DNA of 64,000 bases from the NCBI GenBank assembly GCA_036555325.1, contig DATBLQ010000052.1:62001-126000 (forward strand), in the 5' to 3' direction. This DNA comes from DATBLQ01 sp036555325 (GTDB taxonomy: Bacteria > Pseudomonadota > Alphaproteobacteria > Rhizobiales > Aestuariivirgaceae). The notes beneath the pieces are model-generated. The model did not search any database and had not been told where the DNA came from. It saw only the letters and a program-made list of their open reading frames with translations. Positions 35,701 to 43,611 of the stretch are shown here, one piece after another. Within the stretch, counting starts at the first letter, position 1, and each line of letters begins with the position of its first letter. The translations under genes and the position numbers were made by a program.

Positions 35701-36242
35701 AGCCCGGCACGACCGGTCGCTTGCTCGACGCCATCAGTTACCGCATCGAGCCGGTCGACGGGATCGACCAAGGCGGCCGTCTCATCGTCCAGGGGCCGAA
35801 CGTCATGCTCGGGTATCTGCGCGCCGACAACCCGGGCTGGCTCGAACCGCCACCCGACGGGTGGTACGATACCGGCGACATTGTCGAAATTGATAGCCAG
35901 GGTTACATCACCATCCTTGGGCGGGCAAAACGCTTCTCCAAGATCGCCGGAGAAATGGTCTCGCTTTCCTCCATCGAGACAAAGCTTACTGCCGCGTTCC
36001 CCGATTTCGCTCATGCCGTCGTCGCTCTTCCCGATCAGAAGAAAGGCGAACAGCTGGTGCTGGTAACGACCAGCAATCATCTCGACCGCAAAGAGGTTGC
36101 CGATGGGCTCAAGCGGCATGGCGCGTCCGATCTGATGATTCCGCGCACAATCCTTCACCTCGATCCTCTTCCGGTTTTGGGCTCTGGCAAGACCGACTAT
36201 GTTGCCCTCACCCGTTTTGTTCGCGAGAAGATGGCTGCATGA
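32790..36242 (+). CDS. aas: Fused lysophospholipid transporter/acyltransferase/acyl-ACP synthetase (LplT-PlsC-Aas)
   Basis: 1150 aa, TTG start at 32790 behind AGGAAAG. Residues about 15-430 form an MFS transporter like LplT. About 450-640 is a PlsC acyltransferase with NHQSFLD and FPEGR. About 670-1150 is an AMP-binding synthetase with FTSGSEGVPKG near 809, YGATECSP and YDTGD. In E. coli the same jobs are done by LplT plus the two-domain Aas: flipping lysophospholipid inward and re-acylating it with acyl-ACP. This three-part fusion is known in alphaproteobacteria. Its stop overlaps the aconitase X gene (ATGA), an odd partner. Confidence 0.9.
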   Translation: MAIQSSVQQTQLSLLKTERFFPLFATQALGAFNDNALRYAITILIVYDLAAKAGIDGGMFVALGAALFIVPYFIFSTTAGQLADKFDKAVLARRIKALEIGVMALGWATLYLDQIWLHMTVLFLAGTQATFFSPVKYGLLPQHLMKDELIGGNGLIEMTTFVSILLGTLFGGSFVLHPLGKAMVGGTITGLAVIGYLMARRIPWAPPPAPNLNINWNIISETRRILGYATERRDVFEAILGISWFWFVGVMMLTLLPPFTKDVLQSAPSVANFFIATFTVGIGAGSLIANVLLKGEVSARFAAISAIFMTAFLIDLYLATGLSTAAGSTAGLRSLSQFLHGFPAWRIVVDLFLLAFFAGIYVVPLNALMQHRASPPRRARVIAASNVLNALFMTAASLLAVEAFRIDIEVPTLFLVVAAFNAVAAALCVFLLPQELIKGIGRQLLRLLYRVEVKGIENYHAAGSRAVIIANHQSFLDGPLLSMFVPGRIHFAVDRLVAAKWWMKPTGWLFDIVPIDPTNPMALKSLVRVLKRGRKIVIFPEGRISVTGSLMKVYDGPGVIAHLADARILPVRIDGAQYSLLSRMHGKLKLRPFPKITITFLAPVRINPPAGLKSTALREHLSQELYVTMTDMVFRTSNIDEHLFHSLVTARSVHGGRRKVLEDAQRDPITFNRIVMGSFVLGRRLARLTPGENVVAVLLPNANANLITIFGLMAFGRSPAMLNFSAGALNMAAACVACQVRTVVSSRRFIEQGGFEDAVKVLTSTVRIIYLEDIRQSIGPLDKIYGFLASIFPYRFLKFSGCNPDPNSAAVILFTSGSEGVPKGVVLSHRNINANRHQIAARISFNLQDIAFNALPMFHAFGLTGGTLLPLLSGVKTVLYPSPLHYKVVPEMVYDTDATIVFGTDTFLAGYARNAHPYDFYAVRYVVAGAERVRDETRQLWMEKLGLRILEGYGATECSPVLSVNTPLQYKPGTTGRLLDAISYRIEPVDGIDQGGRLIVQGPNVMLGYLRADNPGWLEPPPDGWYDTGDIVEIDSQGYITILGRAKRFSKIAGEMVSLSSIETKLTAAFPDFAHAVVALPDQKKGEQLVLVTTSNHLDRKEVADGLKRHGASDLMIPRTILHLDPLPVLGSGKTDYVALTRFVREKMAA

Positions 36243-37522
36243 GCACTGCCCCTGGACTCGATGAGATTGACCGCGCCAGGCTTGCCGGCAAACAAGGTCG
36301 GGCGATGCAGTTCGCCATGGAGACGCTGCTGCGCGCTGCCCAGATCATGGGTGCCGCGCGACTAGTGCCAATCACCTTTGCCCATCTCGATGCCTGTTTT
36401 TATGCCGGTCAAGCGCATGTCGATTTTGCCCAGCACCTGCTTGACAATGGCGCTTCATTCTCGGTCCCCACCTGGACAAACGTGGGCCTGGTAAGCTTGG
36501 CCGACGAGACGCTGCGGCCGGAAAATGAGGCTCCGCAAGCCGTCAGCGGAGCCCGCCGGCTGATGCAGCTTTATGCAAAGCTCGGAGCAAAACCCGTCTG
36601 GACTTGTGCGCCCTATCAGTTGCCCAATCGTCCGCGCCTTGGCGATCATATCGTTGCCGGTGAATCGAACGCCGTCGCTTTCTACAATGCGGTCATCGGT
36701 GCCCGTACGAACAAATACGGAGATTACCTCGACGTTGCCTGCGCGATGATCGGCAAGGCCCCGTTTGCCGGGCTCCATTTGGACGAAGCACGCGCCGGTG
36801 AAATGCTCTTCGATGTAACGTCGATTTCGCCCGAGCTTCGCCGGCAGGATATTTTTTATCAATTGCTCGGCCATCATGTTGGCCGCCGTGCCGGTCAGCG
36901 CATTCCCGTGGTTCTGGGCCTGCTTGGCGATGCCTCTGAGGACAATCTCAAGGCCGTAAGTGCGGCCGCCGCTGCATCGGGTGGTGTCGAGTTGTGGCAT
37001 GCCGTCGGCCGGACGCCGGAGGCCGCCGACCTCGAACGCGCCTTTCGTGGTCGCGTCCCCCCAACCGCCTTCAAGGTGACGAAGAACGACTTGATCAACG
37101 CTCACCACGAGCTTTCCTCTGCTCGCGACGGCCCCCTCGCCATGGTCGCCTTGGGCACCCCGCATTTCTCCTTCACCGAATTCGCCCAGTTGATTTCTCT
37201 TTTGGCAGGGCGTCGGATCAAGCCTGGTCTCAAGCTGTACATTTCCACCAGCCGCTTCGTTCGCGACCTCGCCGCCTCTCGCGGCTGGATCGAATCGCTG
37301 GTCGGCGCCGGTGCCACGATTGTCGTTGATACCTGCACCTATTATTCCCCCGCTGTCCGCGGCATGAGTGGCCGAGTCATGACCAACGCCGCAAAATGGG
37401 CCTATTACGCGCCGGGCATGTTGGGCGTGGAGGTCGTGTTCGGCAGTTTGAAGGAATGTGTGGAATCGGCAGTACTGGGAGACGTATGGCGCGATCCGAA
37501 TCTATGGAAACATGTGGCGTGA
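36239..37522 (+). CDS. Aconitase X catalytic (large) subunit
   Basis: 427 aa. AcnX/DUF521 domain over nearly the whole length: WTCAPYQLPNRPRLGDHIVAGESNAV region around 120-145, GARTNKYGDYLD near 160, and a C-terminal VDTCTYYSP segment with a likely Fe-S cysteine. Split bacterial AcnX enzymes include cis-3-hydroxy-L-proline dehydratase, which gives delta1-pyrroline-2-carboxylate; archaeal relatives dehydrate mevalonate 5-phosphate. The former is more likely here. It overlaps the Aas fusion gene upstream by 4 bp and the small subunit downstream by 4 bp (GTGA). Confidence 0.87.
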   Translation: MSTAPGLDEIDRARLAGKQGRAMQFAMETLLRAAQIMGAARLVPITFAHLDACFYAGQAHVDFAQHLLDNGASFSVPTWTNVGLVSLADETLRPENEAPQAVSGARRLMQLYAKLGAKPVWTCAPYQLPNRPRLGDHIVAGESNAVAFYNAVIGARTNKYGDYLDVACAMIGKAPFAGLHLDEARAGEMLFDVTSISPELRRQDIFYQLLGHHVGRRAGQRIPVVLGLLGDASEDNLKAVSAAAAASGGVELWHAVGRTPEAADLERAFRGRVPPTAFKVTKNDLINAHHELSSARDGPLAMVALGTPHFSFTEFAQLISLLAGRRIKPGLKLYISTSRFVRDLAASRGWIESLVGAGATIVVDTCTYYSPAVRGMSGRVMTNAAKWAYYAPGMLGVEVVFGSLKECVESAVLGDVWRDPNLWKHVA

Positions 37523-37932
37523 AGATAACCAGCCGCGTCCTCAGTCCCGGCACTGCTGCGGGTCCGCCGCTTGTTCTTCTTGAGCCTTTGAGCTTTTGGG
37601 GCGCGTACGATCCTGCAACCGGCACTATTATCGACACTCATCACCCGCAATGCGGTGCAAGTCTCACGGGCAGCATAGTGCTGATGCCCGAGACCCGCGG
37701 TTCCGGCAGTACCCCAGGTGCCATCGCCGAATCGATTCGCCGCAAAACCGCTCCGAGTGGAATTGTCCTATTGAAGCCAGATGTAAATGTCGCGATCGGC
37801 AGTTTCATTGCCGCCACACTATACGGTCTCCGCTGTCCCGTGGTTTCCGTTTGCCCATCCGACTACGAGCGCCTGGCGGCGGCCTCGCACCTTTCTATCT
37901 TCGAGGACGGATCGATCGAAGTCCGCCTCTGA
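37519..37932 (+). CDS. Aconitase X swivel (small) subunit, DUF126
   Basis: 137 aa from the GTG at 37519, overlapping the large subunit stop. It begins VKITSRVLSPGTAAGPPLVL and contains the DUF126 loop TRGSGSTPGAIAESI near residue 66, where the GSGS serine binds substrate in aconitase-type swivel domains, then CPVVSV. It pairs with the 36239-37522 product to make an active hydro-lyase. Confidence 0.87.
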   Translation: MKITSRVLSPGTAAGPPLVLLEPLSFWGAYDPATGTIIDTHHPQCGASLTGSIVLMPETRGSGSTPGAIAESIRRKTAPSGIVLLKPDVNVAIGSFIAATLYGLRCPVVSVCPSDYERLAAASHLSIFEDGSIEVRL

Positions 37933-38006
37933 TCTCGTCTCGGCTAAGTGGTGAACAATCGTCCCTTCAATTCTTCCACCGACCCTCACTGGCAGCCTCG
38001 CGACTC

Positions 38007-39551
38007 TTACATGGTCAGGGTTTTCAATTCTTCCTTGCGCTTTCGCATGTGCGCCCCAAGCGCCTCCTCGATGGCCTGATCGATCGGCGGCGGCTCATAG
38101 TCCGCCAAAAGCCGCTTGTAGGTCTCATGCGCCCGCTGAGTTGCGGTCTTTGCCCCATCTATCTCCCATGCCTGGTAGTTTCGCCAGTCAGAGATCATCG
38201 GTGCGTAGAAGGCCGTATCGTATCGTGACAGCGTGTGGCTCGAGCCAAAAAAATGTCCGCCCGGCGCCACCTCCTTGATCGCCTCCACCGCAAGCGAGTC
38301 ATCATCGACGGCAATGGGTTTCAGGGTCTCGGCCCAGGCACGAATCATCTCCGCATCGACCACGGTTTTCTCGAACGACGCGGTAAGTCCGCCCTCCAGC
38401 CAACCTAGGCCGTGATGTACGAGGTGCACATGGCCGAGTACGCATGCCATGAGCGACATTGCGCTTTCGTAGGTCGACTGCGCATCAACCGCGTTTGACG
38501 CGTTCACGTTGGAAGCACGGTAGGGAAGTTTGAAATGCCGCGCGATCTGTCCCCCGGCCAGCGTCGCCTTCACATACTCCGGCGTACCGAATGCGGGCGC
38601 GCCCGATTTCATGTCCACGTTGGAGGTAAATCCGCCGAACATCACCGGCGCACCTTGGTTGACCATTTGCGCGAAGGCAATGACCCCGAGTGCTTCGGCG
38701 GTCTGTTCAACCAATGCCCCGGCAACCGTTACCGGCGCCATTGCTCCGGCGAGCGTGAAGGGCGTGATCATGTTGACTTGCCCATATTCGGCAAAGCACA
38801 TGAGCCCATCAAGCAGCTCTTCATCGACCCGCCGCGGCGAATTGGTGTTGAATGAGGTGACGACCGAGGGTTCGCCTCTGATGTCCTCCCGCGTCTTCCC
38901 GCGTGCTATTGCCACCATGTCGATTGCATCTTCAGCGCGAAACCGACTGATGGTGCGCGCCATGATCGGGCGATCGGTGTAGCGCAAAAGGGCGTAGATG
39001 TTTTCCAGATGCCGCGTCGGAACCGGCAGATCGAGTGGCTCAACGACCGCTCCGCCGGCCAGGTGAATCACCCCCAGCGCATGATTGAGCTTTATGAGAT
39101 CGCAAAGATCCTGGTAGGTGCCAGGCCGGCGGCCGCGTTCCAAGTCTGAAACATTTGGCGGGCTGCCGACAGTGTTGAAATTGATGCGATTCGTTCCCAT
39201 CACGGTATCGCGCTCGGGATTGCGCGCATGAACATCGAATCTCGCTGGGGCCAGCGACACATAGTGCTGCACCAGAGCTCGGTCCATGCATGCAATTTGG
39301 CTTGCGTGATCCACTTCTGCGCCGTGCTGGCTCAAGATCGCCAGCGCTCGTTGTGATCGGAACTCAAGCCCCGCCTCTTCCAAGAGCCTATAGGCGCCAT
39401 CGATTATGCGCCTTATCCCTTCCTCCTCCAGGATATTGAAAGGTGGATATGGATTGCTGACCGGGCCCAGCGCCTCGTAACGGCTTTGCGTCCCGCGCGA
39501 TGCGCGATGCGGTCGTGCGCGTCGTCGTTTCACCTCTGCGCGCTCAGCCAT
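38007..39551 (-). CDS. Trimethylamine methyltransferase (MttB) superfamily protein, non-pyrrolysine type
   Basis: 514 aa. TIM-barrel methyltransferase of the MttB superfamily over residues about 40-490 (NPYPPFNILEEEGIRRI, NFNTVGSPPNVSDLERG, GLGWLEGGLTASFEKTV, all in part). The frame has no in-frame amber codon, so it is not the Pyl-containing trimethylamine enzyme. Non-Pyl members demethylate quaternary amines such as glycine betaine, proline betaine or carnitine and pass the methyl group to a corrinoid protein. No corrinoid protein or corrinoid methyltransferase is encoded in this window. It lies 7 bp after an aldehyde dehydrogenase gene, in the same operon. Confidence 0.85.
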   Translation of the reverse strand: MAERAEVKRRRARPHRASRGTQSRYEALGPVSNPYPPFNILEEEGIRRIIDGAYRLLEEAGLEFRSQRALAILSQHGAEVDHASQIACMDRALVQHYVSLAPARFDVHARNPERDTVMGTNRINFNTVGSPPNVSDLERGRRPGTYQDLCDLIKLNHALGVIHLAGGAVVEPLDLPVPTRHLENIYALLRYTDRPIMARTISRFRAEDAIDMVAIARGKTREDIRGEPSVVTSFNTNSPRRVDEELLDGLMCFAEYGQVNMITPFTLAGAMAPVTVAGALVEQTAEALGVIAFAQMVNQGAPVMFGGFTSNVDMKSGAPAFGTPEYVKATLAGGQIARHFKLPYRASNVNASNAVDAQSTYESAMSLMACVLGHVHLVHHGLGWLEGGLTASFEKTVVDAEMIRAWAETLKPIAVDDDSLAVEAIKEVAPGGHFFGSSHTLSRYDTAFYAPMISDWRNYQAWEIDGAKTATQRAHETYKRLLADYEPPPIDQAIEEALGAHMRKRKEELKTLTM

Positions 39552-39558
39552 GCGATCG

Positions 39559-41139
39559 TTATGCTTTGCGCATTATCGTGCGGCTCTGTTCGCGCATGTA
39601 GCGCGGGATGGTATGCGGCCCAAGCCCGCCCTTCCCGTCTACGCCTGAGCCCTTCCAGCCGCAGAACGTTTGGTATCCGGGCCAGGCGCCAGTCGTCGCT
39701 CCCGATCGCCGGTTTGCATAGAGCACCCCCGCCTCTGCCAAGCGGAAAAACTGGTCGAGATCCTTCTCATCCTCGCTGTAAATTCCTGCCGTGAGCCCAT
39801 ACAGGATTGAATTGCCTCGAGCAATTCCCTCCGTCAGCGACGTCATCGGCTGCACCGACAGAAATGGCAGAAATAGCTCGTCCTTGTTGATCCAGTGGTC
39901 CTCCGGCAGGTCAGCCACAATTGTCGGCTGCACGAATGTGCCTTTGGCGCACGCCCCCGTTTGAATTCGTTCGCCCCCCGCAATCATTTGGCCTTTTTGT
40001 TTTGCTGCCTTTGATGCTTTCTCGAAGCGCTCAACCGCCGTCTCATTGATAACCGGGCCCAAGAATACCGATGAGTCTTCCGGATTGCCCACCTTCAATT
40101 CCTCGGCTTTCGTTTTGAGCAGCGCCAGGAACGTCGCATACACCTGCCTGTCCACGTATGCGACCGAGCATGCGGAGCATTTCTCTCCTTGCAAACCAAA
40201 CGCCGAACGTACCAACCCTTCTGCTGCCGTGTCCAAATCGGCCGTCCGCGTCACATAGGTCGGATTCTTGCCTCCCATCTCGCAGATGAGCGGACGCGCG
40301 AACGGCCCGAGCGCAAATTTTCGGAAGAGCTTCATCCCGACCTCATGGCTACCGGTGAAGGCAGCGCCATCAATCCCCTCATTATCGATGAGGAGCCGGC
40401 CTGCATCCTCCCCGCAGAGCATGTTGAGCACTCCATCCGGAAGACCGGCCGCGTCGGCAGCCTCGAGCAACAGTGAAGCGCTAAGCCCTGATCCCGGTGA
40501 TGGCTTGAAAATCGCCGTATTGCCGGCGACCAGGCATGCCCCGAGCATGTTGCAGGGAAGCGCGACCGGGAAGTTGAACGGTGCGATGATAGCGAACACA
40601 CCGACCGGTCTTAGCACGCAGACTGTTTCCTCCTCGGGAACCGCTCGGCGCATTTGGCGGTTGAAGCCTTCGTTGCGTTCCATTTCCTCGCAGTACCAAT
40701 TCACGAGATCGACTGCCTCCTCCGCTTCGCCAATCGCCTCGAGCCGCGACTTCCCGACTTCATAAAGAGCGGCCAATGCCAGATCGTATTTCCGTTTGTC
40801 GATCTCACTTGCCCACTTCCGCATCACCTTCACGCGGTCCTTCCAATGCAGCTCTGACCAGGCCGGAAAGGCGCTTCGCGCCGAAGATACGGCATCTCTT
40901 ACGGCTCTCTTGTCGGCCTCAATCAGGCGCGCAACGACGAGCTCGCGATCGAATGGACAAGAAACTTTATAGGCGCGTCCCGATACGTCTTGTCGTCCGG
41001 CTATCACATTCGGCCAGACTCTCCCGAGCATGTTCTTGCGGAAGTCAGGGAGCTTCACATCGATGAATTTGTGCAAGGGGGCAAAGTCAGCCCCGATGTT
41101 TGCATAGGTAACTCGCGGCAGTTGCTTCATCAGGGGCAC
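39559..41139 (-). CDS. Aldehyde dehydrogenase, delta1-pyrroline-5-carboxylate dehydrogenase-like
   Basis: 526 aa. NAD(P)-dependent ALDH with IAPFNFPVALPCNM near 180, FTGSHEVG, the catalytic Glu in EMGGKN and the catalytic Cys in GEKCSACSVAYV, which resembles the GQKCSACS of RocA/PutA-type glutamate-semialdehyde dehydrogenases. The C-terminus (ANRRSGATTGAWPGYQTF) also fits that branch. It may oxidise glutamate semialdehyde or another amino-aldehyde such as 4-guanidinobutyraldehyde. It is co-transcribed with the MttB-like gene and divergent from the AruH-like aminotransferase. Confidence 0.85.
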   Translation of the reverse strand: MPLMKQLPRVTYANIGADFAPLHKFIDVKLPDFRKNMLGRVWPNVIAGRQDVSGRAYKVSCPFDRELVVARLIEADKRAVRDAVSSARSAFPAWSELHWKDRVKVMRKWASEIDKRKYDLALAALYEVGKSRLEAIGEAEEAVDLVNWYCEEMERNEGFNRQMRRAVPEEETVCVLRPVGVFAIIAPFNFPVALPCNMLGACLVAGNTAIFKPSPGSGLSASLLLEAADAAGLPDGVLNMLCGEDAGRLLIDNEGIDGAAFTGSHEVGMKLFRKFALGPFARPLICEMGGKNPTYVTRTADLDTAAEGLVRSAFGLQGEKCSACSVAYVDRQVYATFLALLKTKAEELKVGNPEDSSVFLGPVINETAVERFEKASKAAKQKGQMIAGGERIQTGACAKGTFVQPTIVADLPEDHWINKDELFLPFLSVQPMTSLTEGIARGNSILYGLTAGIYSEDEKDLDQFFRLAEAGVLYANRRSGATTGAWPGYQTFCGWKGSGVDGKGGLGPHTIPRYMREQSRTIMRKA

Positions 41140-41282
41140 TCGTCACTGGCAGCGATCAATAGAGGCTATGAAACGGTGGCGGGTGTCAAGCACGCGCCGT
41201 GCCGCCCTCACCCGTGAGTCCATGCCGGGCCTCGACCGCGCTCGACGAATTGGCTAAACAGGCCGCCCGGGGAAAGGCAGTT

Positions 41283-42458
41283 ATGCGTTTTGCATCGATC
41301 AGTGAACGGCTGAAAGGGCTTGGTTCCGACAAGTGGTTTGTCCATATCGAGGGCGCAAAGCGACGTGCCAGCGGCCAGGATGTCATCATGCTGTCGATTG
41401 GCGAGCCCGACTTTCCCCCGCCGGCTGCCATCCTGGACTTTGTCGAGCGCCGGCTCCGCGCGGGCCGCACGCGCTATTCCAGCGGACGCGGTGAACCGGG
41501 AGTTCTGAACGCCCTTTCCCGTCATTATTCTGCGCGGACGGGCCGCAAGATCTCCTTAGACCAGATCACCTTCCTTCCCGGCACCCAGACTGCGCTGTTC
41601 GCGAGCTTCATGACTCTCGTTGAAAGCGGGGATGAAGTGCTCATTCCCGATCCATATTATGCCACATATGAGGGGGTGATCGCAGCAACCGGCGCCGGCG
41701 TTGTTCCCGTTCCGCTCGATCCGGATAAATCCTTTCATCTCGAACCAGCCGTCCTCGACAGGTGCGTAACGCCACACTGTCGCGCATTGCTTTTGAACAC
41801 TCCCAGCAACCCCACCGGAGCAGTCTTGTCTGACGATGAAATCGCAGCGATCGGTGAGATTTGCATCAAGCGCGACCTTTGGATCGTCTGTGATGAGGTC
41901 TATGCGAACCTCGTATACGCCGGAGATTTCGCCTCCCCGTTTGACAATCCCGCGCTGTGCGATCGCACCGTCGTTGTTTCTTCGATCTCGAAGTCTCATG
42001 CTGTGCCGGGGTTCCGTTGCGGTTGGGCAGTCGGTCCTGAGGAATTCAGCCGCGCCCTGCTGCCCCTCTCCGAAACCATGCTCTTCGGCTCGCAGCCCTT
42101 CCTTGAGGACGCAACGGCCTTCGCCCTGAGCCACGATTTCGAGGAATGTAACGATATGCGCGATGCCTACATCGCTCGCGCCCGACTGCTGGTTGAAGGC
42201 CTGCGCAACGCACCGGGAATCTCGGTTCATATGCCGGAAGGGGGAATGTTTGTAATGGCTGACATTCGCTCCACGGGCCTCAGCGGAAACGAATTTGCGC
42301 TGCGTCTTCTCAACGAGGAGAACGTGGCCACAATGCCGGGTGAGTCCTTCGGCAATGCCGCGCGCGGGCACCTCCGCATAAGCCTCACTGTGAGTGAACC
42401 CCAACTCAGGGAAGCTTTGACACGTATCACGCGCTTTGCCCGCCGCTTGGTGCAGTAG
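41283..42458 (+). CDS. PLP-dependent aminotransferase class I/II, arginine:pyruvate transaminase (AruH)-like
   Basis: 391 aa from the ATG at 41283; an upstream in-frame start at 41199 adds a non-conserved leader. Fold type I aminotransferase: LNTPSNPTGA, CDEVYANLVY, PLP-Lys in SSISKSHAVPGFRCGW, and the C-terminal Arg in HLRISLTV. Segments such as DEVLIPDPYYATYEGV, MLFGSQPFLEDA and GGMFVMADIRSTGLS parallel P. aeruginosa AruH as I remember it, which transaminates L-arginine with pyruvate to 2-ketoarginine. This would feed the AruI-like decarboxylase 10 kb away. A general aromatic/aspartate transaminase is the alternative. Confidence 0.82.
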   Translation: MRFASISERLKGLGSDKWFVHIEGAKRRASGQDVIMLSIGEPDFPPPAAILDFVERRLRAGRTRYSSGRGEPGVLNALSRHYSARTGRKISLDQITFLPGTQTALFASFMTLVESGDEVLIPDPYYATYEGVIAATGAGVVPVPLDPDKSFHLEPAVLDRCVTPHCRALLLNTPSNPTGAVLSDDEIAAIGEICIKRDLWIVCDEVYANLVYAGDFASPFDNPALCDRTVVVSSISKSHAVPGFRCGWAVGPEEFSRALLPLSETMLFGSQPFLEDATAFALSHDFEECNDMRDAYIARARLLVEGLRNAPGISVHMPEGGMFVMADIRSTGLSGNEFALRLLNEENVATMPGESFGNAARGHLRISLTVSEPQLREALTRITRFARRLVQ

Positions 42459-42495
42459 CATCCATATGATTGTATTGACGGGTATCAGCAAGTAT

Positions 42496-42514
42496 AAGTT
42501 GCTTTATGCAACTT
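42496..42514. other. Small palindrome between aminotransferase gene and secreted-protein gene
   Basis: AAGTTGC (42496-42502) pairs with GCAACTT (42508-42514) over a 5-nt loop and is followed by TTTA. It could be a weak terminator for the aminotransferase transcript or an operator for the next gene. It lies in the 134-bp gap, about 80 bp before the start of the secreted protein. Confidence 0.4.
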
Positions 42515-42592
42515 TTAAGGATAGTTTAGGCCAGAGGGCTGAAACTACAGGTCGTAAGCATCGGGGCCGACCGTTGTTGAGGAGCTATCCAC

Positions 42593-43549
42593 ATGCACAT
42601 CGACAAATCTTTGGCCACTGCATTGTCTCGGTTCGCCAATTGTTGGCGTAACGCAACGTTCTTGACGATTCTCGGAGTGATTGCCGTCGCTCCGGCAGAG
42701 AGCCCAGCCTCGGCAGCCGCCTATTCGGTTGTAGATCAGGCGGGCTGTAGCGCACTGCAATTGGCAGGCGGCACCTCGAAATGGACTGCTGCAAGATGCA
42801 CCATACCCCACGGGGCCACTTTGACCCTCAGCACCGGCGACACGCTCACCGTTCCCTCCAATATCACCTTGAAGGTCGCCGGCACGATCGAGGGTTCCGG
42901 CTCGATAGCCAACTTTGGGAGAATCTTGTTGCCGCTCCATCCCAAGGGCCGGATTTCCGTAAGCAGCGGCGGATCTCTCGTCAACAAGCGTGGAGGCAGG
43001 ATCCTGAGCAATGGCGAGATTTCCGTTGATAGCGGCGCCACTCTCATCAATTCCGGTTTTCTCCACAATCAGTTCGCCAGCACCTTCACCGTGAACGGGA
43101 CTCTGACGGTCGACGGCGGAGTCATGAGTCTCAGCGTCAGCAATAACTACAATTTCAATGGCACGCTGGAGATCGAGGGAACAGCCTACCACGACATTAC
43201 GCTCAACGGCGTTGTCTTGGTGCGCATCGCAGCAACCAAGATCGGTGACAATCAATACCAGCTCACGGTCTGCGATTACGACAAGAACATCGATGGTACT
43301 GCTGACAGCGCATCGAATAGGATCGGCCCCGGCGAGGCGAACTCCGCCTGCACCTCCAGCAAGCCAGCTACCGTAGCCTCCCTTGCCGCGACACCGCGGA
43401 TAGTTTTGATCCAGAACGACACGACGGTGGCTTCGACCAACACACAGGTCACGGGCACTGCGACCATTTCCAACTCGACGACTGCCTACAAGAACTCTCG
43501 TTCGGCCGCGCAAGGGACTCACGACCGCTACCTCGGCGGAACCGGCTGA
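42593..43549 (+). CDS. Secreted protein of unknown function with beta-repeat architecture
   Basis: 318 aa. A long N-terminal signal peptide (hydrophobic FLTILGVIAVA, cleavage near SPASAAA) is followed by a region of short Gly/Ser/Thr-rich strands, about one turn every 18-22 residues: TLTLSTGDTLTVPSN, GTIEGSGSIANFG, ISVSSGGSLVNKRG, ISVDSGATLINSG, FTVNGTLTVDGG. This pattern resembles right-handed beta-helix or autotransporter-passenger repeats. Three or more cysteines are spread over the mature part. No autotransporter barrel or lipobox is present. No named family is recognised. A terminator follows, so the gene is monocistronic. Confidence 0.65.
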   Translation: MHIDKSLATALSRFANCWRNATFLTILGVIAVAPAESPASAAAYSVVDQAGCSALQLAGGTSKWTAARCTIPHGATLTLSTGDTLTVPSNITLKVAGTIEGSGSIANFGRILLPLHPKGRISVSSGGSLVNKRGGRILSNGEISVDSGATLINSGFLHNQFASTFTVNGTLTVDGGVMSLSVSNNYNFNGTLEIEGTAYHDITLNGVVLVRIAATKIGDNQYQLTVCDYDKNIDGTADSASNRIGPGEANSACTSSKPATVASLAATPRIVLIQNDTTVASTNTQVTGTATISNSTTAYKNSRSAAQGTHDRYLGGTG

Positions 43550-43569
43550 TCTAGCCTTCCCAACCATGA

Positions 43570-43598
43570 GGCGGCGAGAACTTCTCGCCGCCTTCTTC
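43570..43598 (+). terminator. Bidirectional rho-independent terminator
   Basis: GGCGGCGAGAA (43570-43580) pairs with TTCTCGCCGCC (43582-43592); allowing a 5-nt loop, the stem is nine perfect GC-rich pairs. TTCTTC follows on the plus strand. It sits 20 bp after the secreted-protein stop and 14 bp beyond the 3' end of the convergent N-methylglutamate operon, so it can serve both. Confidence 0.8.
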
Positions 43599-43611
43599 AA
43601 CATTGATTGCC

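Noticed and set aside
38007..39551. Pyrrolysine-containing trimethylamine methyltransferase
   Set aside because: No in-frame amber codon and no pyl genes in the window.
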